A stretch of 64,000 nucleotides of DNA from an uncultured Eubacterium sp. (GTDB lineage Bacteria > Bacillota > Clostridia > Oscillospirales > Acutalibacteraceae), in contig CALWHV010000005.1 of NCBI GenBank assembly GCA_944380545.1, positions 1 through 64,000 on the forward strand. The letters are read 5' to 3'. The notes under the pieces were generated by a model. That model worked only from the letters and a program-made list of their open reading frames with translations. It did not search any database and was not told the origin of the DNA. A program made the translations under genes and the position numbers. Of the stretch, positions 51,766 through 61,413 are shown piece by piece; the first letter of the stretch is position 1, and the number at the start of each line of letters is the position of its first letter.

Positions 51766-51827
51766 TTGACTTAAAATCGTTAATAGGATATAATCAAACA
51801 GGGAATGGGTCTTGTTGTCCCGTTCCC
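51766..51827 (+). promoter_or_regulatory. Strong promoter of purA with a hairpin at +1
   Basis: TTGACT (51766-51771), 17-bp spacer, TATAAT (51789-51794). A 9-bp stem begins at the expected start: GGGAATGGG (51801-51809) with CCCGTTCCC (51819-51827). No T run follows, so it is not a terminator; it may protect the 5' end. Confidence 0.8.
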
Positions 51828-51878
51828 GTTTGTGCGTCATAAAACGGCGCGTATAATTTTTTGATTGGAGAATGTGAT

Positions 51879-53156
51879 ATGGTAAGAGCAATCGTCGGCG
51901 CCAACTGGGGCGATGAGGGCAAGGGCAAGATAACCGATATGTTTGCCCAGGAGGCCGATATCGTTATCCGCTTTCAGGGCGGGGCAAACGCCGGCCACAC
52001 CATAATAAACGAGCACGGGCGCTTTGCGCTTCACCTTATGCCCAGCGGCGTATGCAGCGAAAACACCGTATGCATAATCGGAAACGGCGTTGCGCTCGAT
52101 ATTGATAAGTTTATCAGCGAGCTTTCCGATATCAAAAAGGCGGGGCTTGAGCCGAAGCTGCTTGTTTCGGAGCGCTGCCAGATACTTATGCCGTATCATA
52201 TCCTGCTTGATACTTATGAGGAGGAGCGCCTCGGCAAGGCGGCGTTCGGCTCCACGAAAAGCGGCATCGCGCCGTTCTTTTCGGATAAATTCTCAAAGAT
52301 AGGCATCCAGGTAAACGAGCTTTTTGACGAGGATGTGCTCCGCGCCAAGCTCAAAAATATCTGCACGCTTAAAAACCTAACCTTAAAATATGTTTACAAC
52401 AAGCCCCTGCTCAATGAGGAGGAGCTGTTTGAGACCTGTATGAGATATAAGGAGCAGATAGCCCCCTTCGTTTGCGACACGCATACATATATCCAAAACG
52501 CCCTGAGGCAGGGCAAAAGGATACTGCTTGAGGGCCAGCTCGGCACGCTTAAGGACCCCGATTTCGGCATCTATCCGATGGTCACCTCATCGTCAACGCT
52601 TGCCGGCTACGGCTGCGTCGGCGCGGGCATCTCGCCGAAGGAGATAGAGGATATAGTCGTAGTTACAAAGGCGTATTCAAGCGCCGTGGGCGCGGGCGAG
52701 TTCGTGTCCGAGATACTTGACGATAAAGAGGCGCAGGAGCTTCGTATCCACGGCGGCGATAAGGGCGAATTCGGCGCCACCACGGGCAGGCCGCGCCGCG
52801 TTGGCTGGTTCGACTGCGTTGCCACGCGCTACGGCGTTGAGTGCCAGGGAGCAACAAGGGTGGTTATGACCGCGCTTGACTGCCTCTCGTATCTTGAGGA
52901 GATAAAGGTCTGCGTCGGCTACGAGCTGGACGGCGAGATAATCAGATATTTCCCCACCACGCCTTCACTCAAAAGATGCAGGCCCGTATATAAAACGCTC
53001 AAGGGCTGGCACTGCGATATCCGCGGCATAAGAAAGTATTCCGAGCTGCCGCAGGAAACGCGCGATTATGTTGAATTTATTGAAAAAGAGATAGGTCACC
53101 CCATCGCAATGGTCTCAAACGGGCCGGAGCGCGAGGCAATCATTTATAAGGACTGA
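51879..53156 (+). CDS. purA: Adenylosuccinate synthetase
   Basis: A 425-residue enzyme joining IMP and aspartate with GTP in AMP synthesis. GANWGDEGKGK (about 7-17) is the P-loop, with the catalytic Asp13; NAGHTI, TTGRPRRVGWFD and the GTP-binding NGPERE are family signatures. The start is ATG 51879, eight bases after TTGGAG; an in-frame ATG at 51861 has no ribosome site. Its own promoter lies about 80 bp upstream. Confidence 0.97.
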   Translation: MVRAIVGANWGDEGKGKITDMFAQEADIVIRFQGGANAGHTIINEHGRFALHLMPSGVCSENTVCIIGNGVALDIDKFISELSDIKKAGLEPKLLVSERCQILMPYHILLDTYEEERLGKAAFGSTKSGIAPFFSDKFSKIGIQVNELFDEDVLRAKLKNICTLKNLTLKYVYNKPLLNEEELFETCMRYKEQIAPFVCDTHTYIQNALRQGKRILLEGQLGTLKDPDFGIYPMVTSSSTLAGYGCVGAGISPKEIEDIVVVTKAYSSAVGAGEFVSEILDDKEAQELRIHGGDKGEFGATTGRPRRVGWFDCVATRYGVECQGATRVVMTALDCLSYLEEIKVCVGYELDGEIIRYFPTTPSLKRCRPVYKTLKGWHCDIRGIRKYSELPQETRDYVEFIEKEIGHPIAMVSNGPEREAIIYKD

Positions 53157-53182
53157 CGGATTTTCCGTATTTTCCGTAAAAC

Positions 53183-53216
53183 AACGCCGCTCGACATTCG
53201 CGCCGGGCGGCGTTTT
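53183..53216. terminator. Hairpin between convergent purA and dinB
   Basis: AACGCCGC (53183-53190) pairs with GCGGCGTT (53207-53214), loop 16 bases with a short inner GC stem, followed by TTTT. It probably ends both genes. Confidence 0.6.
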
Positions 53217-53221
53217 GGCGT

Positions 53222-54418
53222 TTATTTCTTTTTAGGGCGCTTGGAATTCAGCGTGGAGCCCGGCAGAATGGAGGAGTCGCCGAATCTGCCGCGTATCGAA
53301 TCCACGGCGGCGTCCACCTTCCTCTTCCTCTCGCTGCCGCCGTCCGCACCGAAAAGGCTTAGCTGCTGCTCCTCGCCGTCTGTCAGCTCTGAAAGCGAAA
53401 CTCCGAGCAGCCGCAGCTCCTCGCCGTGCCAAAGCTCGGAAAACAGCTTCTTCACCTCGGCGTATAAATCGAGCGTTATGTCCGTCGCCTGCTCAAGCTG
53501 CCTGCCGTGGGAGCTGTTTTTAAACGCGCTCGTGCGTATGCTCACGGTCACGCACCGCGCTCGCTTTCCTCCCGCCCTCATACGCGACGCCGCCGCGTCG
53601 GTCAGCGCAAGCAGCAGGCTCAGCGCGGCTGAGCGGTCGGTAACATTCTCCTCAACCGTTATAGAGTGGCCGTAGCTCTTCACCTCGCGCGCGGCGGGGG
53701 AAACGGGCGAATCGTCTATCCCGTTTGCGTAGTCGTGAAGCTGCCTTGCCGCCTTTTCACCCGTAAGGGCGCGCAGCATTCGTATGTCGGCGCTTGCAAG
53801 CTCGCCTATCGTGCATATGCTCACCGAGCGCAGCTTTTTCGCCGTTGCCCCGCCCAGAAAAAGCAGGTCCTCAACCGGCAGCGGCCACAGCTTTTTTTCT
53901 ATCTCCGCCGAAAACAGGGTATGCACCCTGTCCGGCTTTTCAAAGTCGCTCGCCGTTTTTGCAAGCAGCTTGTTGGAGCCGACGCCGATATTCACGGTAA
54001 AGCCCAGCTCTTTTTTTATCCGCTTCTTTATCTCAAACGCGGCGTCTGTGATATTAGGGTAAAGGCGCTCCATTCCGCTCATATCAAGAAAGCACTCGTC
54101 TATTGAGAATTTTTCAAGGCAGGGCGAATATTCGGCGCATATCTCGGTAAAGGCGGCGGAGCAGCGGGAATAAAGCTTAAAATCAGGCGGCGCGGCTTCA
54201 AGCTGCGGGCATTTTCGCAGCGCCATTGAAACAGGCTCGCCCGTTTTTATTCCGTATTTTTTGGCGGGCACGGATTTTGCCAGCACCACGCTCATGCGCT
54301 TTTCGGGGTCTCCGCCTATTATCGCGGGAACCTCTCTTAAATCGCTTTTTCCGTTTTTTATGCGCTCAACGCTTGTCCACGATAAAAACGCGCTGTTTAC
54401 ATCTATGTGGAATATCAC
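53222..54418 (-). CDS. dinB: DNA polymerase IV (Y family)
   Basis: A 398-residue translesion polymerase. IFHIDVNSAFLSW (metal Asp6), FSIDECFLDMSG (catalytic SIDE) and VGVGSNKLLAKTASDFEKP are Y-family signatures. The C-terminal little-finger domain ends with QQLSLFG, a sliding-clamp binding motif. It should bypass damaged bases under stress. GTG 54418 is used, after GGGAGAAA; an upstream in-frame start at 54484 adds residues with no ribosome site. Confidence 0.92.
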   Translation of the reverse strand: MIFHIDVNSAFLSWTSVERIKNGKSDLREVPAIIGGDPEKRMSVVLAKSVPAKKYGIKTGEPVSMALRKCPQLEAAPPDFKLYSRCSAAFTEICAEYSPCLEKFSIDECFLDMSGMERLYPNITDAAFEIKKRIKKELGFTVNIGVGSNKLLAKTASDFEKPDRVHTLFSAEIEKKLWPLPVEDLLFLGGATAKKLRSVSICTIGELASADIRMLRALTGEKAARQLHDYANGIDDSPVSPAAREVKSYGHSITVEENVTDRSAALSLLLALTDAAASRMRAGGKRARCVTVSIRTSAFKNSSHGRQLEQATDITLDLYAEVKKLFSELWHGEELRLLGVSLSELTDGEEQQLSLFGADGGSERKRKVDAAVDSIRGRFGDSSILPGSTLNSKRPKKK

Positions 54419-54517
54419 TCTTTCTCCCGTTTTTCCCACCTCCGCTTTCGCTTTTATTTTATCACCGCGCGGCGCTTTTTGCAATCAAAACGCATTTTGC
54501 GGCGGCTTAAAAATTTA

Positions 54518-54546
54518 TTGTATATTGCGCCGTCTTGTGCTATTAT
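54518..54546 (+). promoter_or_regulatory. Promoter of glyS
   Basis: TTGTAT (54518-54523), 17-bp spacer, TATTAT (54541-54546). The short leader holds no T-box. AAGGAGAAC is the ribosome site for ATG 54583. Confidence 0.6.
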
Positions 54547-54582
54547 ATTAGCGTATAAATATCATTTTCAAGGAGAACAGAT

Positions 54583-55965
54583 ATGGAAAACACTCAAAAA
54601 TCGCTTGAAACGCTCGTAACGCTCTGCAAGGGCAGGGGCTTCGTGTATCCCGGCTCGGAGATATACGGCGGTCTTGCAAACACCTGGGATTTCGGCCCCC
54701 TCGGCGTGGAGCTTAAAAACAATATCAAGGCGGCTTGGCGCAGAAAATTCATCCAGGAAAACAAGCTCAATGTGGGGCTTGATTCGGCAATTCTTATGAA
54801 TCCGCAAACCTGGGTCGCCAGCGGCCACCTGGGCGGATTTTCAGACCCGCTTATGGATTGCTGCCAGTGCAAGACCCGCCACCGTGCAGACGACCTTATT
54901 GAGAATTTTGACGGCACCAATGTTGCCGGCTGGAGCAATGAGGAGATGAGCGCCTATATCAAAGAGCACAATATCCCGTGCCCCAACTGCGGCGCGCACG
55001 ATTTCACCGATATCAGGCAGTTCAATCTGATGTTCAAAACCTTCCAGGGCGTAACGGAGGATACGAAGGACGAGATCTATCTTCGCCCGGAAACGGCGCA
55101 GGGCATCTTCGTCAACTTCGCCAATATCCAGCGCACCACCAGAAAAAAGATACCGTTTGGCGTTGCGCAGGTGGGCAAATCCTTCAGAAACGAGATAACG
55201 CCCGGCAAATTCATCTTCCGCGTGCGTGAGTTCGAGCAGATGGAGCTTGAGTTCTTCTGCAAGCCCGGCACGGACCTTGAGTGGTTCGATTACTGGCGCT
55301 CCTACTGCCGCGATTTCCTGTATTCCATCGGCATCAGCAAAGAGAATCTGCGCCTGCGCGACCACGAAAAGGAGGAGCTTTCCTTCTATTCAAAGGCAAC
55401 AACCGATTTTGAATATATGTTCCCGTTCGGCTGGGGCGAGCTTTGGGGAATCGCGGACAGAACCGATTACGACCTCACCCAGCACATCAACACAAGCGGC
55501 AAGAATCTGGAGTATTTCGACCAGGAGAGCGGCGAAAAATATGTTCCCTATGTAATCGAGCCGTCGCTCGGCGTTGAAAGGCTCTTCCTTGCCGTGCTCA
55601 CGGAGGCGTACGACGAGGAAATAGTTGACGAGGCAAAGAACGACAAGCGCGTGGTTATGCGCTTTCATCCGGCGCTCGCCCCGTTCAAGGCGGCAGTTCT
55701 GCCGCTCTCCAAAAAGCTCGGCGAGCAGGCAGGCGCGGTATACGACAGCCTTTGCAAAAAATTCAGCGTAGATTATGACGACGCCGGCTCCATCGGCAAG
55801 CGCTACCGCAGGCAGGATGAGATCGGCACGCCGTTTTGCATCACTTATGATTTTGAGTCGGAGGAGGACGGCTGCGTCACCGTGCGCGACAGGGATACGA
55901 TGCAGCAGGTAAGGCTTCCGATAGCTCAGCTTGAAAGCTATATTTCAGAAAAACTTGATTTTTAA
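54583..55965 (+). CDS. glyS: Glycyl-tRNA synthetase (dimeric type)
   Basis: A 460-residue class II synthetase. [33 protein letters not shown] (motif 2 region), [20 protein letters not shown] and EPSLGVERL (motif 3) are all present. The C-terminal anticodon-binding domain follows (about 355-460). It is the single-chain homodimer form (as in Bacteroidetes, Gram-positives and eukaryotes), not the alpha2beta2 GlyQS. A conserved CPNCGAHDF zinc-like insertion is present. DUF975 gene follows after 29 bp. Confidence 0.97.
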   Translation: MENTQKSLETLVTLCKGRGFVYPGSEIYGGLANTWDFGPLGVELKNNIKAAWRRKFIQENKLNVGLDSAILMNPQTWVASGHLGGFSDPLMDCCQCKTRHRADDLIENFDGTNVAGWSNEEMSAYIKEHNIPCPNCGAHDFTDIRQFNLMFKTFQGVTEDTKDEIYLRPETAQGIFVNFANIQRTTRKKIPFGVAQVGKSFRNEITPGKFIFRVREFEQMELEFFCKPGTDLEWFDYWRSYCRDFLYSIGISKENLRLRDHEKEELSFYSKATTDFEYMFPFGWGELWGIADRTDYDLTQHINTSGKNLEYFDQESGEKYVPYVIEPSLGVERLFLAVLTEAYDEEIVDEAKNDKRVVMRFHPALAPFKAAVLPLSKKLGEQAGAVYDSLCKKFSVDYDDAGSIGKRYRRQDEIGTPFCITYDFESEEDGCVTVRDRDTMQQVRLPIAQLESYISEKLDF

Positions 55966-55994
55966 GCCGCTTTCGCGGCGCGGAGGGCAGTCTT

Positions 55995-57287
55995 ATGTGG
56001 CTGAACAGAAAAATAATAAAGCGTCAGGCTAAAAACCTTATTTCCGGCAGGGAAACGCGCCTTTTCGGCGTTTGCGCAGTTTCCGCTCTACCGATATTCG
56101 TCGTAGTTCTCGTCCTGTATTTCTCGATGTTCGGCGCCGTTTTTGCAATGGTGCCCGAATACGAGGAGATGCCAGCGGGCGGCTACGAGCAGTATTTTAA
56201 CGAAAATTTCAGCGATGAGGACAGGGCTGAGCACGATTTCAACAGCTTCGGCACGGCGCAGCCGTCCGATATGCCGCAGTATGCTCCGCGGGAATACGGC
56301 GAGCAGTATTCCCGTCAGCTAAACGAGCGCGAATTGATGAAATCGCTTGCCGTAACGGGCTCGGTATTTCTGCTTGCCCTGATAGGGGAGATCGCGCTGA
56401 TTTTTATGATGCCGATTCAGGTGCGGCTGCCGTATTATTTTACGGAGGTCGCCCGCGGCGGTTACCGCGGCTTTAAAGAGGGCGTAAGGCGCGTCTACCG
56501 CGGCTCGTTTAAGGAGAAATACGATAAAAAGCTCGGCCTCGCGCTGCTCAAAAGCATCCTTGTTTCTCTGCTCTCTCAGCTGTTTTGGGTTCCCGGCATC
56601 ATCTTCTCTTACAGCTCGGCGTTCGCGTTTTTCATAGCGTGCGAATATCCGGAGCTTCCCGTTTGGGATTCAATAAAGCTCAGCCGCAAAATGGTCAGGG
56701 GCTACCGCACGGAGCTGTTTGTCCTTGAGCTGTCGGTTCTGCCGTGGGCGCTGGCATCGTGCCTAATATTCCCGATGATCTTCACTGTTCCGTATATGCA
56801 CGCCTTAGCCGCGCTTTATTATGAGAATTTCAAGCGCCGCGCCCTTGCAACGGGAGCGGTAACACAGGATGATTTCCTCACCGAGCAGCAGCGCTTTATG
56901 AAGTATATGCAAAAGGCGCAGCAGAACGCTCAGTCGCCGAACGGCGGCTTTCAGCCGCAGCCATACCCGCCCTTCGCCCCGCGCCCGATAGACCCGCAGG
57001 CGTACCGCGAGTATTATTTTGAGCCGGTCATGCCGCGGAGCGCGGCAGCGATCGATCCTCTGCAAAACCCGTATCATCAGCAGCCCGCCGCGCCGCAGCA
57101 GGCGCAGTGGCAGCAGGAAGGCGCGCCGCAGCAGCCGCCGGCAGAGGGCGTTTCGCAGCCGGTCAACTTCACCGCCGCCCAGCCGCAGGAGCCCGCGGAG
57201 CCGGAGTTCATCGAGCCTCAGGAGCCGAGCGAGGAGCTGACCGAGCCGCAGGAGCCGCAAGAGCCGCAGGACGGCGATATAAAATAA
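55995..57287 (+). CDS. DUF975 family membrane protein with Pro/Gln-rich tail
   Basis: A 430-residue membrane protein. The segments ALPIFVVVLVLYFSMFGAVF, VFLLALIGEIALIFMM, ILVSLLSQLFWVPGIIFSYS and ALASCLIFPMIFTVPYMHAL give about five transmembrane helices, with the conserved PELPVWDSIKLSRKMVRGYR between them, typical of DUF975. The last 130 residues are rich in Pro, Gln and Glu, with many QEPQEP repeats, and should be disordered. Function is not known. ATG 55995. Confidence 0.8.
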   Translation: MWLNRKIIKRQAKNLISGRETRLFGVCAVSALPIFVVVLVLYFSMFGAVFAMVPEYEEMPAGGYEQYFNENFSDEDRAEHDFNSFGTAQPSDMPQYAPREYGEQYSRQLNERELMKSLAVTGSVFLLALIGEIALIFMMPIQVRLPYYFTEVARGGYRGFKEGVRRVYRGSFKEKYDKKLGLALLKSILVSLLSQLFWVPGIIFSYSSAFAFFIACEYPELPVWDSIKLSRKMVRGYRTELFVLELSVLPWALASCLIFPMIFTVPYMHALAALYYENFKRRALATGAVTQDDFLTEQQRFMKYMQKAQQNAQSPNGGFQPQPYPPFAPRPIDPQAYREYYFEPVMPRSAAAIDPLQNPYHQQPAAPQQAQWQQEGAPQQPPAEGVSQPVNFTAAQPQEPAEPEFIEPQEPSEELTEPQEPQEPQDGDIK

Positions 57288-57304
57288 AATAACGCAAACA
57301 GTAA

Positions 57305-57340
57305 AAATCCCCCGTGCAGATCACGCACAGGGGATTTTTT
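57305..57340. terminator. Bidirectional terminator between DUF975 gene and mgtE
   Basis: AAATCCCC, a bulged C, then GTGC pair with GCAC, a bulged A, then GGGGATTT (57305-57317, 57325-57337), followed by T on both sides. It separates convergent genes. Confidence 0.85.
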
Positions 57341-57355
57341 GCTTTGTTATATCGG

Positions 57356-58738
57356 CTATATTCCGAGTATCGAGGTGGCGAAAAGGATGTAGATAAGCAG
57401 CGAAACGGCGTCCGTTATCGTGGTGATAAACGGATTTGCCATAACCGCCGGGTCAAAGCCCAGCCGCTTTGCGATTATCGGCAGGCTGCACCCTATCACC
57501 TTAGAGAACACAACCTCCACCACAATGGTAAGGCTCACAACAAGCGAAATCATCACCGTGATCTCGCTGTTGCCCAGCACATATTTGTCAAACAGGATAA
57601 GCTTCACAAAGCACACGCCCGCAAGCGCAAGACCGCAGGCGGCGCCGACGCGTATCTCCTTCCAGATCACCTTAAATATATCGCGCATCGAGATCTCGCC
57701 CAGCGAAAGGGCGCGCACAACGGTAACGCTTGACTGCCCGCCGGAGTTTCCGCCCGTGCCCATCAGCATCGGGATAAAGGCTATCAGCGTTGCAACGGAG
57801 GCAAGCTTGCTTTCAAAATTCGTAAGTATCTCGCTCGTTATGGTTGCGGAGATCATCAAAAGCAGCAGCCAGGGTATGCGCTTTTTAAAGGTTTCGGCAA
57901 CGCTTGTTTTAAGATACGGCGTGTCCGTAGGCACGATGGCGGCCATCTTTTGGATGTCCTCCGTGTTTTCCTCCTGCAAAACATCAATAACATCGTCTAC
58001 CGTTATGATGCCCACAAGGCGGTTTTCCATATCCACAACGGGCAGCGCAAGGAAATCGTATTTGGAAAGCAGCGAGGACGCCTTTTCCTGGTCGTCAAGC
58101 GTGTTTACGCTGATAACATTCGTTTCCATCAGCTCGTCTATCACATCGTCGTAATCGTGAAGCAGCAGCTCCTTGACTGTCGTAACGCCCAGCAGATGGC
58201 GCGATTCATCCGTAACATAGCAGGTGTAGATGGTTTCCTTGTCAACGCCGGTGCGCCTTATGCGCTTAAACGCGTCCTCAACCGTCATATCCCTTTTAAG
58301 GTCCACAAATTCCGGCGTCATTATAGAGCCGGCGGAGTCCTCAGGGTATTTCAGTATGGAGTTGATTGCCTCGCGCATCTCGCTGTCCGTGTTTTTTAGG
58401 ATGCGCTTAACAACGCTTGCCGGCATCTCCTCAACTATGTCCGCCGCGTCGTCAATATAAAGCTCGTCCAAAACCTCTTTTAGCTCCGCGTCGGAAAAGG
58501 AGCGGATAAGGCTCTCCTGCGTGTCGCCGTCAAATTCAACAAAGGTGTCGGCGGCGTTTTCCTTGGTGAGCATACGGAAAAGGAACATTCGCTTCTTTTC
58601 CGTTTCTGCGCGCTCCAGCAAAAGCGCAATGTCGGCGGGATTAAGGTCGTTTAAAAATTTCTTAAGGCTGCGGATGTCCTTTTTTTCGTGCAGGCTGTCC
58701 GCATATTCAAGCATCTCTTCAAGCTCCGTAATCCTCAC
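57356..58738 (-). CDS. mgtE: Magnesium transporter MgtE
   Basis: A 460-residue Mg2+ channel. N-terminal superhelical domain (about 1-130, LNPADIALLLERAETEKKR), two CBS domains (about 130-255, YPEDSAGSIMTPEFV, LALPVVDMENRLVGIITVDD) and five helices (285-460) with MLMGTGGNSGGQSSVTVVRAL and FDPAVMANPFITTITDAVSL. The acidic cytosolic part senses Mg2+ and gates the channel. GTG 58738 has its ribosome site very close; ATG 58714 has a better-spaced GGAG and may be the true start. Confidence 0.95.
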   Translation of the reverse strand: MRITELEEMLEYADSLHEKKDIRSLKKFLNDLNPADIALLLERAETEKKRMFLFRMLTKENAADTFVEFDGDTQESLIRSFSDAELKEVLDELYIDDAADIVEEMPASVVKRILKNTDSEMREAINSILKYPEDSAGSIMTPEFVDLKRDMTVEDAFKRIRRTGVDKETIYTCYVTDESRHLLGVTTVKELLLHDYDDVIDELMETNVISVNTLDDQEKASSLLSKYDFLALPVVDMENRLVGIITVDDVIDVLQEENTEDIQKMAAIVPTDTPYLKTSVAETFKKRIPWLLLLMISATITSEILTNFESKLASVATLIAFIPMLMGTGGNSGGQSSVTVVRALSLGEISMRDIFKVIWKEIRVGAACGLALAGVCFVKLILFDKYVLGNSEITVMISLVVSLTIVVEVVFSKVIGCSLPIIAKRLGFDPAVMANPFITTITDAVSLLIYILFATSILGI

Positions 58739-58767
58739 TTCCTTTCATTGCGCCGCGGCGAGGGCCG

Positions 58768-59601
58768 TTATTTTTCCGAATAAAAGCTCTTTTCCTCGGC
58801 GTCGTACGGATTTGCGGCAAATCTTCTTACAAGCGCCGCTATGATTATTATAAGCGCAAGCCCTCCGGCGGCGGACGCCGCGGCAACGGCAAATTCCGGC
58901 TGCTCGTAAAAGCGCTCGCCCTCCACAAAGGATTTAAAATCCGGCTGCGCCATAAGCGCCTTTATCTCGTCGCAGGTCTTGTCTACTCGCTTAACATCAA
59001 ATGTGTATTTCTTTGTGCTGCCGTCGGAGGCGGTAACGGTTATCGGTATCTCCGGCTCCTGCCCGTCGCGCAGCGTAAGCATAACGGGCGCGGCGGAGGC
59101 GTTCACATCCTGCGTTACGGGCGTTATGGTAAGCTCTGTAAGGTCGCTCGGTATGTAGAGCTTATACGCCGTGTCGTCGCCGTTTATCTGCGGGCGCACC
59201 TCGGCAAGGCTGCAGCTTATGTCCTCAAGGTTTGCGTTTGAGCTTATCGTGTACTGCGGCGGGTTCGTGTAATCAAAGGTGTAGATAACGCTGCCGCTGT
59301 CAAAAAGCAGGGTAACGGTGAGCCCCGTCTTTTTCTGCGCCTCGTCCTGCGTGTAGGCAACCGTAACATTCGCATCGCCGCTGAGCGTGTAGCTCTTGAG
59401 CGAAACATTTTTGCGCGGGTCGTCAAGCGTTACGGTAAAATATGTCTCTCCCGTGCGAAAGCCGCCGTCTATCTGCGCGTTGTTGAAGGCTATGCTCTCA
59501 AGATACGGCGGGTTTTGTATTGGCGCCTCTGCCGCGTGAACGCAAAAAGGCGCCGCCATCATCATTATTGCGCCCAAAAGGGCTGCCGTCAGTTTTTTCA
59601 T
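58768..59601 (-). CDS. Exported cadherin-like beta-sandwich membrane protein
   Basis: A 277-residue protein with signal peptide (LTAALLGAIMMMAAPFCVHA), two cadherin-like beta-sandwich segments (about 35-110 and 125-210; typical LTITPVTQDVNASAAPVMLT and GSTKKYTFDVKR), and a C-terminal helix (AAASAAGGLALIIIIAALV). It should be anchored with its beta domains outside. It ends 30 bp upstream of mgtE on the same strand. Function is unknown. It overlaps the next gene's coding end by 4 bp. Confidence 0.75.
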   Translation of the reverse strand: MKKLTAALLGAIMMMAAPFCVHAAEAPIQNPPYLESIAFNNAQIDGGFRTGETYFTVTLDDPRKNVSLKSYTLSGDANVTVAYTQDEAQKKTGLTVTLLFDSGSVIYTFDYTNPPQYTISSNANLEDISCSLAEVRPQINGDDTAYKLYIPSDLTELTITPVTQDVNASAAPVMLTLRDGQEPEIPITVTASDGSTKKYTFDVKRVDKTCDEIKALMAQPDFKSFVEGERFYEQPEFAVAAASAAGGLALIIIIAALVRRFAANPYDAEEKSFYSEK

Positions 59602-60740
59602 AGCTGTTCGGCGTCAAGGATAAATGCTCCTGTTCCGCCTTCCTCCAGTATCTGTTTTATTTTATCAGCGCCGCTTTCGGAGTGAACAACATAGATAGAA
59701 TCGTTTGAAAGCTCACCGTCAAACAGCTCAAGCAGCTCGGCAGCGGCGCCCGTCGGCTCACCGCCCTGATAGGAGCTTTGAGAGTCCTCCTCGTCCTTTT
59801 CTTCATCCTCTTCGCCGGCTAAGCGGGAGGCAAGAGAGGAGCTTACCTGCACATCAATCGGGCGCAGGAGCTTTATGTCGGTGCCGAGGTCGGCGTAGAG
59901 CCTGCGGCACAGCTCGTCAAAGTGCTCCGTATACTCGCCGCCTTCAGACGGCGTTTCGGTGCCGCGCAGCAAAAATATGCTGACCCCCATATCGCGCGCC
60001 TCGGAGATTATGTCCTTAAGATATTTATACACCGTTTCGGACTGCGGATTCAGATATGTTCTGCCCTGCGAGTCCTCCAGCGGAACGCCGTTTCTGTCAA
60101 GCAGCGCCAGAGCGCGGTCGCGGCGGGGGATCAGATCGTCCTGATAGCAGCAAACAACGCCCACGGTCAGAATATCCTGCTGCGCAAGCTGCGCTGCTGA
60201 GGAGCGCAGGTCGGCAGCCTCGTAAGCCGCCGCGCTGTATGCGTTCACCGTGGCAAGCGCGCTGCGGTAGCCTATGGTGCCGTCCGCCCTTTTTATGTCA
60301 AAGGCAACGCTGTTGTAGCCGCCGGCGGCAAGGCTTTCGGCAACGGATTCAAGTATCACGGAGCCGTCCAGCGAAATGCTGTCCTCATACGCGCCGTGCA
60401 GATCTATGCGCATCTCGTTCATAACTCCGCCCTGCTCCGCTGCGGCGGAGGCAAGGTCCGGCATCGAATTGCGTATCATATAAACATCCATCGCCGTGTA
60501 GCCCACGCCCATAACGGCAAGGCAGAGCGCCGCGATGCCGAGCCTTTTGAGCAGCGTTCTCGCCTGCGCCTTCCTGCGGCGTTTTTTCTTGACCTTGGGG
60601 CGCATATAATCGAATTTGTCGGAATAAACGCCCTCCTCGGCTATGTATTTGTCCGCAAAATCTATCGGGCGGCCGGTTTCCTCTTCGGTCCAGCTGCCGC
60701 CTCGTTTTATGTTTTTGTAAAAGCGTTTTCTCTTTTTCAT
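59598..60740 (-). CDS. Membrane protein with glycoside-hydrolase-like (DUF4015-type) domain
   Basis: A 380-residue protein. A basic start and one helix (LGIAALCLAVMGVGYTAMDV) precede an alpha/beta domain: YNSVAFDIKRADGTIGYRSA, then GVVCCYQDDLIPRRDRALAL, LEDSQGRTYLNPQSETVYKY and ISEARDMGVSIFLLRGTET. This is the layout of DUF4015/GH-like TIM barrels, but shorter and without the usual catalytic F-D-Y-V-R-F segment, so activity is doubtful. A Glu/Asp-rich insertion (GEEDEEKDEED) lies near residue 315. It overlaps rpe by 4 bp (ATGA). Confidence 0.6.
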   Translation of the reverse strand: MKKRKRFYKNIKRGGSWTEEETGRPIDFADKYIAEEGVYSDKFDYMRPKVKKKRRRKAQARTLLKRLGIAALCLAVMGVGYTAMDVYMIRNSMPDLASAAAEQGGVMNEMRIDLHGAYEDSISLDGSVILESVAESLAAGGYNSVAFDIKRADGTIGYRSALATVNAYSAAAYEAADLRSSAAQLAQQDILTVGVVCCYQDDLIPRRDRALALLDRNGVPLEDSQGRTYLNPQSETVYKYLKDIISEARDMGVSIFLLRGTETPSEGGEYTEHFDELCRRLYADLGTDIKLLRPIDVQVSSSLASRLAGEEDEEKDEEDSQSSYQGGEPTGAAAELLELFDGELSNDSIYVVHSESGADKIKQILEEGGTGAFILDAEQL

Positions 60741-61390
60741 ATCTGCGCCGCGTCTTCCGCGTTCTTCCTAAGCTCATTTATCGTTTTTTTCGGGTCGGCG
60801 CTTTTGAACACGGCGCTGCCCGCAACAAACACATTTGCTCCGGCAGCCGCCGCAAGCTTTATCGTTTCGGGGTTTATGCCGCCGTCAACCTCAATGTCAA
60901 TATCCGGCGCCGCCTCGCGCACGGCGCGCACCTTTTGCATCATATCCGCCATAAAGCTCTGCCCGCCGAAGCCGGGCTCAACCGTCATCACCAGCACCAT
61001 ATTAAGCTCGTCTATATATCTCAGCGCAGCCTCTGCGGGCGTTGCAGGCTTAAGCGCCAGCGCCGCGCGGCAGCCGCAGTCCTTTATCATCCTTATCGTG
61101 TCGGCGGTGCAGCCGTCACTCTCCTCGTGAAAGCAGATGATGTCCGCGCCGGCATCGGCAAAATCCTTTATGTATCTCTGCGGCTCGCTTATCATCAGGT
61201 GGGCGTCAAACACCTTGCCGCTCACGCGCCTGAGCGCTTTTATAACGGGCGCGCCGATAGAGATGTTCGGCACAAAATGGCCGTCCATAACATCCAGGTG
61301 AATATATTCCGCGCCGCTGCATTTTTGAAGCTCCGATTCAAGATTTGCATAATCTGCCGCCAGCACGGACGGCGCTATTTTCATTTCCAT
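60737..61390 (-). CDS. rpe: Ribulose-phosphate 3-epimerase
   Basis: A 217-residue TIM barrel that interconverts ribulose- and xylulose-5-phosphate. IAPSVLAADYANLESEL, LDVMDGHFVPNISIG (catalytic Asp/His), TVEPGFGGQSFM and VDGGINPETIKLA are the standard blocks. ATG 61390 follows GGAGG and heads a leftward operon with the three genes to its left. Length is usual. Confidence 0.96.
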   Translation of the reverse strand: MEMKIAPSVLAADYANLESELQKCSGAEYIHLDVMDGHFVPNISIGAPVIKALRRVSGKVFDAHLMISEPQRYIKDFADAGADIICFHEESDGCTADTIRMIKDCGCRAALALKPATPAEAALRYIDELNMVLVMTVEPGFGGQSFMADMMQKVRAVREAAPDIDIEVDGGINPETIKLAAAAGANVFVAGSAVFKSADPKKTINELRKNAEDAAQI

Positions 61391-61413
61391 TTTTTAACCT
61401 CCGCTCAGTCGGC

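Noticed and set aside
54487-54582. T-box in front of glyS
   Set aside because: The leader after the promoter is only about 30 bases and lacks the specifier stem and terminator.
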